Of a DNA stretch of 33,101 nucleotides, positions 7,905 through 15,207 are shown one piece after another. The position numbers and the translations under genes are program-made. Each line of letters opens with the position of its first letter. The stretch's first letter is position 1. Source of the DNA: CAYLZW01 sp964388085 (GTDB lineage: Bacteria > Myxococcota > UBA727 > CAYLZW01); assembly GCA_964388085.1 (NCBI GenBank), contig CAYLZW010000033.1:1-33101 (forward strand). The letters run 5' to 3'. Below the pieces are notes generated by a model. The model saw nothing but the letters and a program-made list of their open reading frames with translations, made no database searches and was not told the DNA's origin.

Positions 7905-8732
7905 TCAGTCGCCCGACGCCGCGCAGCGAAAGCCCACCGAGTCCTTGCCGAAGTTGGGATCCAGCGAGTCACGCCGCGTGGTGCGCGCCTCGTAGTCCGT
8001 GTCCGCCCAGGATCCGCCGCGCACCACGCGGGAACCCGTCGACACGGAGGGTCCCTTCGGCGCCCGCTCAGGGCTCGTCTGGTAGTAGAGCGTGTCGTAC
8101 CAGTCGGCCGTCCACTCCGCGGCGTTGCCCGCCATGTCGAGCAGGCCGAGCCCGCTCGCGCCCTCCGGAAAGGACCCCACGGGCGCGGTCTTGGCGTAGC
8201 CGTCGACGTCACCGCGCAGGTTCGCCAGCGTCGGCTGAAAGCGCCCCTGCCACGGGAAGATCGACAGCTCCGGCGTGCGCGCGGCGAGCTCCCACTCGGC
8301 CTCGGTGGGCAGGCGCTTGCCGACCCACTGGCAGTACTTCACGGCGTTCAGCCAGTTGACGCCGACGACGGGGTGGCGCGGCCCACCGAGGTCCTTGTCG
8401 TCGGCGTACGTCGACGCCTGACACACGCCGGCGTCGACACAAGAGCGATAGGCCGCGTTCGTGACCTCATTGCGATCGAGGCGGAAGGGCGCGATCTCCA
8501 CGTCGTGCGGCGGGTACTCGTCGGGCTTGGCCTGTGCGTTGCCCATGAGGAAGCGGCCGCCCGGCACCTGCACCATCCGCTCGCGATCGCGCAGCTCGGA
8601 GGGCGCCGCGCCCTGCCCCTCGCGGCCCGGAAACGAGAAGCTGGTGCAGGCCGCCTGCGAGAGCAGCAGCGTCGTCGTCATCCAGATCGCGCGGCGGCGG
8701 CTCGGCGCGCGCGCGGGTGGGGCTCCGATCAT
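7905..8732 (-). CDS. FGE/SUMF1-fold lipoprotein lacking the catalytic cysteines
   Basis: A 275-aa protein with a lipobox (LLLSQAAC, Cys29) and a formylglycine-generating-enzyme-fold domain: VQVPGGRFLMG (54-64), FRLDRNEVTNAAY (83-95), PVVGVNWLNAVKYCQWVGKRLPT (121-143), the EAEWE motif, LLDMAGNAAEWTADW (197-211), RVVRGGSW (235-242) and a terminal GFRCA. In true FGE the GGS motif is followed by two active-site cysteines (GGSxxCxxxxC); here those positions are Asp244 and Ala249, so sulfatase-modifying activity is not expected. It is probably a structural or ligand-binding domain at the outer membrane or periplasm. GGGAGGTGA lies just before the ATG. The gene starts four bases after the LolA-like gene ends, so the two are co-transcribed. 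Confidence 0.87.
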   Translation of the reverse strand: MIGAPPARAPSRRRAIWMTTTLLLSQAACTSFSFPGREGQGAAPSELRDRERMVQVPGGRFLMGNAQAKPDEYPPHDVEIAPFRLDRNEVTNAAYRSCVDAGVCQASTYADDKDLGGPRHPVVGVNWLNAVKYCQWVGKRLPTEAEWELAARTPELSIFPWQGRFQPTLANLRGDVDGYAKTAPVGSFPEGASGLGLLDMAGNAAEWTADWYDTLYYQTSPERAPKGPSVSTGSRVVRGGSWADTDYEARTTRRDSLDPNFGKDSVGFRCAASGD

Positions 8733-8736
8733 GCGC

Positions 8737-9531
8737 TCACCTCCCGATCTCCTGCAGGGTGAATCCGTCCGGCACCGCGATCACGAACGGGTCTTGCGTG
8801 AGCCCCTCGTTGACGACGATGTCCGTGAGCTCGACGCGATAGCCGCGCTGCGGGCTCTTGTGCTCCCAAGAGGCCGGGAAGGAGAGCTTCGTGCGCTCGT
8901 CCTTGTGCTCCTTCAAGACCGTCGTGCTCGCGAACACGCTGCCGTCCTTGGCGATGTACTCCTTCTTCAGGAAGTCGGCCGTCGGCGCCCGCAGCGTGTA
9001 GCGGACCTCTTTCAGCTCCGCGTCGTCGATCTTCGTGATCAAGACCCAGCGCGGCTCCCCCTCGGGGCTCTTCTCGAGCACGGCGAGGTTCTCCTCCTGC
9101 ACCGGGCGCGTCACGGGCGGCTTCCAGCCCTCGCACACGTAGTCGCCGAAGAACTGGTGCAGCGACGACATGACGGTGACCTCATCGGTCTTCGAGAGGT
9201 CCTGGCGCAGCACCTTCTTCTGCCCCCGATCGACGATGGCGAGGTGCTTGCCGTCGAAGATGAAGCTCGTGTCGATGCCGCTCACGTCCGCCCGGATCAT
9301 GCGCGGCTGCTTCAGCTTGTAAGCGAACGCGACCTTCTGGCCGCCGGCGGCGCTCGTGGCCTCCCCGGCGTAGCGATAGTCGCGCACCAGCTTCTGGCGA
9401 TCGCTGAGCGCGGTGAACACGTCCGACAGGATGAGCGCGTCGCCCGACGCCGAGGCGGGCTTGTCCTGACAGGACGCCGCGAACAGCGCCCCCAGCAGGA
9501 GCGCGCAGAGCGACAGCGAAGAACGAAGCAC
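8737..9531 (-). CDS. LolA-like beta-barrel-fold lipoprotein
   Basis: A 264-aa predicted lipoprotein with a signal peptide ending in FAASC (Cys21). The body resembles the LolA/LolB or outer-membrane lipoprotein-sorting fold: repeated amphipathic beta-strands such as KVAFAYKLKQPRMIRADV, FIFDGKHLAIVDRGQKKVL and RWVLITKIDD, ending in DPFVIAVPDGFTLQEI. The fold would make a hydrophobic cavity for acyl chains. The longest frame opens at 9621, but the GTG at 9531 has GGAGG 5 nt upstream and gives a proper signal peptide. Real LolA is not a lipoprotein, so a LolB-like or sensor role is possible. Family call rests on pattern only. Confidence 0.68.
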   Translation of the reverse strand: MLRSSLSLCALLLGALFAASCQDKPASASGDALILSDVFTALSDRQKLVRDYRYAGEATSAAGGQKVAFAYKLKQPRMIRADVSGIDTSFIFDGKHLAIVDRGQKKVLRQDLSKTDEVTVMSSLHQFFGDYVCEGWKPPVTRPVQEENLAVLEKSPEGEPRWVLITKIDDAELKEVRYTLRAPTADFLKKEYIAKDGSVFASTTVLKEHKDERTKLSFPASWEHKSPQRGYRVELTDIVVNEGLTQDPFVIAVPDGFTLQEIGR

Positions 9532-9574
9532 CCTCACCTCCAAGATGTCCGGCGGGACCGATCCCCAACGAAGA

Positions 9575-9607
9575 ACGGGCCCTCCAGCGCGAGACTGGAA
9601 GGCCCGT
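9575..9607 (-). terminator. Strong terminator-type hairpin
   Basis: ACGGGCCCTCCAG and CTGGAAGGCCCGT pair as a 13-bp stem with one mismatch and a 7-nt loop. On the minus strand it is followed by TTCTTCGTT. It lies 83 bases past the stop of the small lipoprotein gene and 43 bases before the LolA-like GTG, so it probably ends transcription of the former or attenuates read-through into the latter. Confidence 0.62.
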
Positions 9608-9689
9608 CCGACTCGAGTCAACCCGTTCGTGACGCTTTACCCGACGCTCGCCGCGGCGAACGAGGGCACAGCTCCCCGAACGGAGCGGC

Positions 9690-10064
9690 TCACTTGACCG
9701 CGATGCCCGCCGCCATGGTCGGCGAGAGGTTCACGATGTTCAGACCGAAGGGGCCCGGTCCGAACCACTGGAAGAGGCCACCCTTCGGGTACTCCCAGGC
9801 GTACATGAGCTGCACGCGGTTGCCGCCGAGCGCCTTGGCCTCGGTGACGAGCAGCTTATTCACGGACGTGTCGAGCGTGGACTCGAAGATCGTCACGAAG
9901 TTGAAGATGAGGGTGAGGCCGAGGTTGGTGGCCTGGACAACCGCCACCGCTTCGCCGTTGCTCGCGATGGTGGAGCCGTCGACCTTCGTCGACTCAATGC
10001 TCGAGCACGCGGTGAGCGAGGCGAGCGAGACAGCAGCAACCAGAGCCACGAAGAGGTTCTTCAT
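9690..10064 (-). CDS. Small lipoprotein of unknown function
   Basis: A 124-aa protein with a clear type II signal peptide, MKNLFVALVAAVSLASLTAC (Cys20). The mature part is Val/Asn/Leu-rich with a stretch LGLTLIFNFVTIFE (about 44-57) that may be a beta-strand pair or membrane-contact region, and a C-terminal Gly/Pro/Phe-rich segment (QWFGPGPFGLN). The ATG at 10064 was chosen over the longest frame (10106) because GGGAG sits 8 nt upstream and the signal peptide begins there. Its own promoter, a structured leader and a downstream terminator indicate a monocistronic unit. I do not recognise the family. The presence of these signals suggests it is well expressed. Confidence 0.8.
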   Translation of the reverse strand: MKNLFVALVAAVSLASLTACSSIESTKVDGSTIASNGEAVAVVQATNLGLTLIFNFVTIFESTLDTSVNKLLVTEAKALGGNRVQLMYAWEYPKGGLFQWFGPGPFGLNIVNLSPTMAAGIAVK

Positions 10065-10217
10065 GGGTTCTACTCCCGTCGAGAGTGAGCCCGCCGAGCG
10101 GCTCACGTCGAAATCAGTTCAAATTCACGACCGACACCCGGCCGAGACAGTTCGATCAAGATTCGAAGCTCACGCTTCGATGCACTTCTTTGCGATCGGG
10201 CTTTGACCCCCAAGCGC
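10065..10217 (-). promoter_or_regulatory. Structured ~150-nt leader of the small lipoprotein gene
   Basis: Between the predicted transcription start and the ATG lie two perfect stem-loops: 10085-10106 (7-bp stem GTGAGCC/GGCTCAC, 8-nt loop), ending seven bases before the Shine-Dalgarno site, and 10163-10180 (6-bp stem TCGAAG/CTTCGA, 6-nt loop). I see no known riboswitch class. A role in mRNA stability or translation control is inference. Confidence 0.35.
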
Positions 10218-10223
10218 GGCGGC

Positions 10224-10251
10224 ATCCTAGCCCTAGTCGGCTGTGTGTCAA
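10224..10251 (-). promoter_or_regulatory. Predicted sigma70 promoter of the small lipoprotein gene
   Basis: On the minus strand a perfect TTGACA (-35, 10251-10246) is followed after 16 nt by TAGGAT (-10, 10229-10224). It is the best promoter match I found in the window. The start of transcription would be near 10217. Confidence 0.6.
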
Positions 10252-10320
10252 CAGTAGCGAAGCCATGGAAGTGTGCCTGCTTGGGCGAGTGTGAGCCCGG
10301 CACGCCCGACGCCCGCCCGC

Positions 10321-11733
10321 TCAGGTGGGGAGCTGGTCGACGACGCGGGCGAGCTGCGCGAGGTTCCGCGCCTCGAAGCTGCGGGTGGCGGCGCGGGCGT
10401 AGGCCGGCATGCGACTGTCGCCGAAGCCCCAGGTGCCCATCGCTTCGGGGCAGAGCCAGAGGACGGCGCGCGCCCGGCGCCGCAGCGCAGCGACGATCCA
10501 CGCCTCATCCGGCCGATAGTTCGTGCGCCCATCCCCGAGGATGACGACGGTGGTGCGCCGCGTGACCGACTCGAGGTGGCCCGCGGCGAGCTCCCGCAGC
10601 GCGCGCCCGTAGTCGGAGTTGGCGAACACGCTGACCACCCGCCCCTCGTGGACGGCGGCGATGGCGTCATCGAGCGGCTCGCGCTGAAACAGCTCCGTCA
10701 CCTCGCCGAGGCGATCGACGAACACGAAGCCGCGCACGCGCCGGAACAGCTCCGTGAGCGAGTACACGAATTGGAGCATGAAGAGGCTCGCGCTGCGCAC
10801 CGAGTCGCTGACGTCGCAGAGCACGAGCAGGTCGGGGCGATCGCGGCGCCGGCGCCGGAAGATCATGCGCAGCGGCACCCCGTCGCTGGCGAGGCTCGCG
10901 CGCGAGGTGCGGCGTGCGTCGAGGCGGCCGTGTCGTCGTCGTCGCTCACGCCTCTTCACGCGAGCCTTCAGGCGCTCCGCGATGCGGCGGACGATGCGCC
11001 TCATGCGCTCCACCTCGAAGGGGTCGAGCGCATGGAAGGGACGCTCGAGGAGGTCGGCGGGGCTGCCCTCGCGATCGCGCGTGGCGTGACGCTTGTCGTA
11101 CTCCTGTCGCACGCTGGCGCGCGCCAGGCGACGCAGCGCGAGCAGGCGCTCGTCGATGGCGCCGCGCAGCGCGGGATCGCCCTCGCCTTCGGCAAGCGCG
11201 GCGACACCGCGGCGGAGGAATTGCTCGAGCTCCTCGATGCCGAGGCGGGTCATGAGCCGGTGCGCGAAGTAGCCGATCTGCAACGGCGTCTTCAGCCCCT
11301 GCGTGTCCGTGTCGTCGAGGGCCGCGCGCACGAGATCCGCGATCGCGTGCGCGTCTCCGTCGAGCAGCGCGCGCGCGAGCTCACCGGCGCCGTCGCCGAG
11401 GCGAGCGGCCAGCTCGGCGGCCTCGGCCGCGTCCATCCCCCTCGCCTTGAGCGCCTCCTCGAGCTGACGAGACAGCAGCGGATCCTCCACGCGGGCGGCG
11501 CCGAGGTGCAGCGCGAACACGCGATCGAACACGGCCTCGTCGTCCGCGCGCTTGATGAGCGAGGTCCTGAGCGTCGCCGCCAGCACCTCGCGCTCCGCGA
11601 AGGCGGCCTCCCCGAGCAAGCTCAGCGCGCGCATGGCGTCCTGCGACTCCTGCGTCGCCACGCGGATGCCGTTGTCGCGCAGCGCCGTCACGAGCGCGAG
11701 CACCCGCTCGGTGAGGCGCCCAGGCTCGCTCAT
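10321..11733 (-). CDS. VWA domain protein, CoxE-like
   Basis: A 470-aa cytosolic protein of the CoxE-like von Willebrand factor A group. The N-terminal ~200 residues are helical (LTERVLALVTALRDNGIRVATQES), followed by a very basic linker (about 244-297, with KRRERRRRHGR and FRRRRRDRP). The VWA domain then starts at LLVLCDVSDSV with the MIDAS motif Asp307-x-Ser309-x-Ser311 and continues through VVILGDGRTNY and VLWLCPE. In carboxydotrophs CoxE works with the MoxR-type ATPase CoxD to mature CO dehydrogenase, but many CoxE-like proteins serve other MoxR partners. No MoxR gene is visible here. Its ATG overlaps the stop of the preceding gene (ATGA), so the two are translationally coupled. Confidence 0.85.
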   Translation of the reverse strand: MSEPGRLTERVLALVTALRDNGIRVATQESQDAMRALSLLGEAAFAEREVLAATLRTSLIKRADDEAVFDRVFALHLGAARVEDPLLSRQLEEALKARGMDAAEAAELAARLGDGAGELARALLDGDAHAIADLVRAALDDTDTQGLKTPLQIGYFAHRLMTRLGIEELEQFLRRGVAALAEGEGDPALRGAIDERLLALRRLARASVRQEYDKRHATRDREGSPADLLERPFHALDPFEVERMRRIVRRIAERLKARVKRRERRRRHGRLDARRTSRASLASDGVPLRMIFRRRRRDRPDLLVLCDVSDSVRSASLFMLQFVYSLTELFRRVRGFVFVDRLGEVTELFQREPLDDAIAAVHEGRVVSVFANSDYGRALRELAAGHLESVTRRTTVVILGDGRTNYRPDEAWIVAALRRRARAVLWLCPEAMGTWGFGDSRMPAYARAATRSFEARNLAQLARVVDQLPT

Positions 11734-12137
11734 TCGTCGTCACCAGCGCGCGGCTCGACCGGGTCCGGCTCCTCGACGCTCGGGTCGGGATCACCGGGGA
11801 TGGGTCCGCTGCGGCCGAGGCGGCGCTCGTTCGGCGGCGTATCCGAGAGGAGGCGTACGTCGCCGACGCGATCGAGCGGCAGCACCCACCAGCGGGTCAG
11901 GCCTTTCAGGTACAGATCGCTCTCGTCCGCGCCGATGAGCGTGCCCGTGTAGCGGTAGCCCGAGGCGCGCACCTCGACGTGCTTGTGCTTCAGGTCCTCG
12001 AAGTCGAAGTCGCCGAGCCCCGGCGCCGCGCCGAGCGTCTTCGGCCGCGTCTGCGCGGCTTGCACCGGAACCGCGGTGTCGAGCGAGCCTTCGTCCGACA
12101 GCTCTCGTTCGGGATCTTCATCGTCGATGGCCGTCAC
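11730..12137 (-). CDS. Small protein with a beta-barrel (SH3/Sm-like) core, unknown function
   Basis: A 135-aa soluble acidic protein. The GTG at 12137 was chosen; the frame stays open to 12308, but that part is Arg/Pro-rich, lacks a ribosome-binding site and would run into the divergent upstream region. The core, about residues 48-97 (LKHKHVEVRASGYRYTGTL, IGADESDLYLKG, WVLPLDRVGDVRLL), has the alternating pattern of a small five-stranded barrel. Disordered acidic tails flank it, ending in EPRAGDDE. Its stop overlaps the ATG of the VWA gene, so it is likely a partner of the VWA protein. The start is uncertain. Confidence 0.65.
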   Translation of the reverse strand: MTAIDDEDPERELSDEGSLDTAVPVQAAQTRPKTLGAAPGLGDFDFEDLKHKHVEVRASGYRYTGTLIGADESDLYLKGLTRWWVLPLDRVGDVRLLSDTPPNERRLGRSGPIPGDPDPSVEEPDPVEPRAGDDE

Positions 12138-12376
12138 CGCCGCACCGCTCGCACCTCTCGCGCCGCTCGCTCGTGATCGCGCCCGCTCGCGTCGCGCTTG
12201 CCCGCGCGAAGTCGCGAACCTTTTCTGCAGAGCCAGAACACTACATGTCCACGGCGGCGGAATCGACGAGCGCCGCGGTCCGCCGTATGGTCGCCCGGAC
12301 CAGCGCATGCGGCGATGGGAACGTGGCCAACCGTTCGCGGCCCGTGGCGACCGAGGACGGACGTGTGGGAGCGGGG
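12138..12376. other. Divergent intergenic region
   Basis: 239 bases between the divergently read barrel-protein and cyclic-nucleotide-domain genes. The plus frame is open from 12173, but the translation there is low-complexity and lacks domain features. Promoters for both genes should lie here; I could not identify convincing boxes. Confidence 0.3.
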
Positions 12377-12823
12377 ATGGACATCGGGTTCTTCCTGAAG
12401 GCGAGCCCGCTGCTCCGCGGCTTCACCGACGACGGCGTGAAGATCATCCAGGCCGCGACCACCCCGCGCAGCGTACAGGCGGGGACGCCCATCTTCGTCG
12501 AGCAGATGCAGGGCGAGTCGCTCTTCATCCTCGCGAACGGCGGCGTCGAGGTCTACCTCGCCCGCGACGGGGGCGAGCGCGTGCTGACGACGCTGCGCGC
12601 GCCCGAGCACTTCGGCGAGATGTCCCTGCTGCACCCGGGCCCTCGGCGCGTCAGCGTGCGCGCGCTCGAGGCGACCGACGTCCTCGAGATCACGCGCCGG
12701 GACTTCCTGACGCTGCAGCGGCAGCGGCCGCAGGCCTGCATGAAGCTGATGCTCAACATCGTCGAGCAGTTCGGTAACCGCGCGTCGATCGCGGCCCCGC
12801 TCCTGCACCGCATGCTCGGCTGA
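12377..12823 (+). CDS. Single cyclic-nucleotide-binding domain protein
   Basis: A 148-aa protein made almost wholly of one CNB (cNMP-binding) fold: FLKASPLLRGFTDDGVKII (6-24), IFVEQMQGESLFILANGGVEVYL (split by the usual Gly turns), and the phosphate-binding cassette HFGEMSLLHPGPRRVSVRA (78-96), with Gly80-Glu81 and Arg90/Arg91 in the places that contact cyclic nucleotides. The helix after it (RRDFLTLQRQRPQACMKLML) is standard. No DNA-binding helix-turn-helix follows, so it is not a Crp-type regulator. The ATG at 12377 has GGGAG five bases upstream. It may bind cAMP or c-di-GMP and act by contact with another protein. Confidence 0.85.
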   Translation: MDIGFFLKASPLLRGFTDDGVKIIQAATTPRSVQAGTPIFVEQMQGESLFILANGGVEVYLARDGGERVLTTLRAPEHFGEMSLLHPGPRRVSVRALEATDVLEITRRDFLTLQRQRPQACMKLMLNIVEQFGNRASIAAPLLHRMLG

Positions 12824-12832
12824 CTCCCATCG

Positions 12833-12850
12833 CCGCGCGCCCGCGCGCGG
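12833..12850 (+). terminator. GC hairpin after the cNMP-domain gene
   Basis: CCGCGCGC-CC-GCGCGCGG is an 8-bp perfect palindrome (7 bp with a 4-nt loop in practice) followed on plus by TCGTTTC. It lies 9 bases after the plus gene's stop and 5 before the end of the convergent gene. Confidence 0.5.
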
Positions 12851-12855
12851 TCGTT

Positions 12856-13416
12856 TCAGCGCGACAGCAGCTTGCGGGACAGCACCGCCCGCACGACGAC
12901 GTCCGGCTCCGTTCGCAGATGTTCCTGGGCGAACGCGCGCGCGGCCTCTCCGCCCGCGATCGCGAGCAGGTGCGCGCCCGCCTCGCGCACGGCCGGCTCC
13001 TCGTCTTGGAGCAAGCGGATGGCGAACGTCCGCTGCGGCTCCTGCGCGAGCGAGAGCCCTTCGGCCCAGGCCGCCTCGACGCGCAGCTCTCCCTCGGGGG
13101 CAGAGCGCAGCTCCCGCCACAGCGCGCGCGTCTCGGCGGACGGACGCACGCCGGCCAGCGACACCGCCCTCGCACGAAGCCACAGCGGGCGATCGCGATC
13201 GCGCGCGAGGGCTCGCAGCACACGGACGTCTTCCTCGCCGAGCTGGTCGAGCTGCGCCGGCGCGAGCGCGTGGTGCGTCGAGCAGAGCGTCACCATGCGC
13301 GCGAGCCGAACGTCCCCGCCGGGCGCGGCACCCTCGTCGCTGTCGAGCTCCGTGCAGCCGAAGACGCACGTGAGCGCGAGCCCGATCGCCCCAGAGCGCA
13401 GCCACGCGGCCGTCAC
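12856..13416 (-). CDS. Helical-repeat (HEAT-like) lipoprotein
   Basis: A 186-aa predicted lipoprotein. Signal peptide VTAAWLRSGAIGLALTCVFG is followed by the lipid-attachment Cys21. The remainder is mostly alpha-helical with repeated patterns of the HEAT or Armadillo type: RPLWLRARAVSLAGV, GELRVEAAWAEGLSLA, EEPAVREAGAHLLAIAGG, PDVVVRAVLSRKLLSR. Such solenoids bind other proteins. The GTG at 13416 overlaps the stop of the preceding metallopeptidase gene (GTGA), and sequence upstream in this frame is a wrong-frame reading of that gene. A paired role with the metallopeptidase lipoprotein is likely but not shown. No named family recognised. Confidence 0.78.
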   Translation of the reverse strand: MTAAWLRSGAIGLALTCVFGCTELDSDEGAAPGGDVRLARMVTLCSTHHALAPAQLDQLGEEDVRVLRALARDRDRPLWLRARAVSLAGVRPSAETRALWRELRSAPEGELRVEAAWAEGLSLAQEPQRTFAIRLLQDEEPAVREAGAHLLAIAGGEAARAFAQEHLRTEPDVVVRAVLSRKLLSR

Positions 13417-14726
13417 GGCAGCACCCACGCGCTCGCGCGCAGCACGGACGCCTGCCCGTCGCTGAGCGCGGTGCTGTGGTCGGCGAGGAAGTACATGAGG
13501 TTGTCCTCCGCGCGCTCGTCGTCGGGCGTGTCCGAGATGGCGTCGAAGATCTCGGGCCCGCCGAAGAGGTCGTTCTCCTTCGTGTGGTAGAGGCCGAGGA
13601 AGTGCCCGAGCTCGTGCGCGAGGACGAGGCCGAGCTTGTCCGGGTCTCCCTCGAACGGCGCCGTCGCCACCGCGACGCCGGAGCGCGGGCTGCCGCGAAG
13701 CCACGGCGGGCCCGGTACCGCTGCCGTCAGCCCTCCGATGCCTTGCCCGACGTCCACGCCCCCTGAGACCAGGCATTGAAAGCGCTCGATCAAAAAGAGA
13801 TGAACGCCCGCGCGACCTTGCGAGCTGAGCTTCATGAGCTCGTCGAGGTCGCCGCCTTCGCAGCCGTCATCGAGCACGATGGTGCGAAAACCAGGGTCGC
13901 TGACGTCGACGTACGACACCGGAGCGAGCGCGATGCCGATGGCTGCCAGCGCCTCGCGCAGGACCTCCAGCGACGCCTGCAAGTCACCGTTTTCTGAGGC
14001 ACTATCGGCGCTGATGCCGGCCGCGCCCGTGAGGTGCAGGGTGACGTTCAAGGTGCCACGAGGCCGACGCGGCTGCGCTTTTCGCTTCACGAGCAGGCCG
14101 AGGCGCAGCGGACGCTCCACCGCCGTCTTCGTCAGCTCCCCCCCTTCGCGGCTCAGGAGCCACGTGCCGAAGCGCAAGCGGAAGCGGCCGGGTCCGAAGG
14201 TGACGTCGGGGGTGTTCGGCAGCAGGAACGCCGCCAGCTCCCGTCCGGCGACGACGCGGTTTTTGCTGAAGAACTGCGCGGGGAAGCCTCGGGTGACGGC
14301 CCGCTCTTCGTCGCTGAGCTCGGCCGGCTCCTCGTCCGTGACGAGCAGCTCGCCGCCGGGGCCCTCGGCGCGCTCGAGGATGACATGTACGCCCCTGTGC
14401 GCGGACGCGAGCAGCACGACGGACTCGACGCCCTCCGGCAGGTCGAGCAGCACCTCCGGCGAGCGTCCGCCGGGCATGGCGACGAGCCCGGCGTCGTGCA
14501 GCGTCACCTCGCCCGCGATCGCGTCCGGCAGGGAGGGGGTGATGGCGGGCGGCGCGTCGGCTTCGTCGGGGGCCGGGGCGCCGGACGCGACGAACAGCGC
14601 GGGCTCGCCGGGGAACATCGGGCCAGCGTCGGGCGGGGGCGGCTCCGGCACACAAGCGAGCGCCGCGCACAGGACGGCGCCGAGGATGGCCGCGCGGGGC
14701 CGCGTTGCTCGAGCCGTCAGCCGCAT
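13413..14726 (-). CDS. M43-like (pappalysin-type) zinc metallopeptidase lipoprotein
   Basis: A 437-aa lipoprotein (ALAC, Cys25) with a Pro/Asp-rich linker, a beta-rich middle (about 65-235, possibly a carbohydrate- or protein-binding module) and a C-terminal metzincin domain. AHELGHFLGLYHT gives the zinc site His371-Glu372-xx-His375 with third ligand His381. The stretch AISDTPDD (396-403) and NLMYF with the Met-turn at Met411 fit family M43 rather than M10 or M12. The protein should act outside the inner membrane. It follows the roadblock gene by 44 bases and overlaps the helical-repeat lipoprotein gene. No Shine-Dalgarno sequence was seen before the ATG. Confidence 0.83.
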   Translation of the reverse strand: MRLTARATRPRAAILGAVLCAALACVPEPPPPDAGPMFPGEPALFVASGAPAPDEADAPPAITPSLPDAIAGEVTLHDAGLVAMPGGRSPEVLLDLPEGVESVVLLASAHRGVHVILERAEGPGGELLVTDEEPAELSDEERAVTRGFPAQFFSKNRVVAGRELAAFLLPNTPDVTFGPGRFRLRFGTWLLSREGGELTKTAVERPLRLGLLVKRKAQPRRPRGTLNVTLHLTGAAGISADSASENGDLQASLEVLREALAAIGIALAPVSYVDVSDPGFRTIVLDDGCEGGDLDELMKLSSQGRAGVHLFLIERFQCLVSGGVDVGQGIGGLTAAVPGPPWLRGSPRSGVAVATAPFEGDPDKLGLVLAHELGHFLGLYHTKENDLFGGPEIFDAISDTPDDERAEDNLMYFLADHSTALSDGQASVLRASAWVLP

Positions 14727-14770
14727 GCGGGAGAGCGTAGCCGACCCGGGCGGCCGTCGTTCAGCGCCCG

Positions 14771-15115
14771 CTACAACAGCGCGCGTAAGGCGTCGCCGAC
14801 GTCACGCAGCGGTCCTGTGAGCGACAAGTCGCGGCCACCGCGGCGGGACAACAGCACCACGTAGTAACCGTCGCGGATGAGCTGCACCCACACCACGTCG
14901 TCGTCGTGCAGCACGCGCAGCTGCGCGCCCGCTTGCGAGGCGAGCTGCTCGACGACGCGGGCATATGAGGCTCCCGTCAGATCGAGCGCGAAAGTGTCGA
15001 GCGCGGGATCGTTCAGCACCGCCTCGATGCGCTCCCCTTCGTAGTCGCAGAACACGGCGCCGCGCACGAAGGGCGCCTGGCGGACGAGCTCTGTGAGGAC
15101 GGCGCGGAACGGCAT
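14771..15115 (-). CDS. Roadblock/LC7 domain protein
   Basis: A 114-aa single-domain protein of the roadblock/LC7 fold: helix FRAVLTELVRQAPFVRGAVF, strand AVFCDYEGERIEAV, a middle helix ASYARVVEQLASQ, and strands LRVLHDDDVVWVQLIRDGYYVVLL, then a closing helix DVGDALRALL. Proteins of this fold such as MglB serve as regulators or platforms for small Ras-like GTPases, and myxobacteria have many. No GTPase gene is visible nearby. It is the first gene of a three-gene minus-strand row and is read divergently from the ATPase-transglutaminase gene, 92 bases apart. Confidence 0.8.
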   Translation of the reverse strand: MPFRAVLTELVRQAPFVRGAVFCDYEGERIEAVLNDPALDTFALDLTGASYARVVEQLASQAGAQLRVLHDDDVVWVQLIRDGYYVVLLSRRGGRDLSLTGPLRDVGDALRALL

Positions 15116-15207
15116 CGGCGCGGAGCTTACCCGAGCGCCCTCGCGTGCGAGCGATCCGTGAGCGGGGCGGTATCCTGAGGGGCCGTTCGCTCGGAGGACG
15201 TCGACCG

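Noticed and set aside
7905..8732. Assignment as an active formylglycine-generating enzyme
   Set aside because: Both active-site cysteines are missing after the GGS motif and no sulfatase gene is nearby.
13417..13776. N-terminal extension of the helical-repeat lipoprotein (frame open to 13776)
   Set aside because: It is a wrong-frame reading of the metallopeptidase gene; the GTG at 13416 gives a proper lipoprotein signal.
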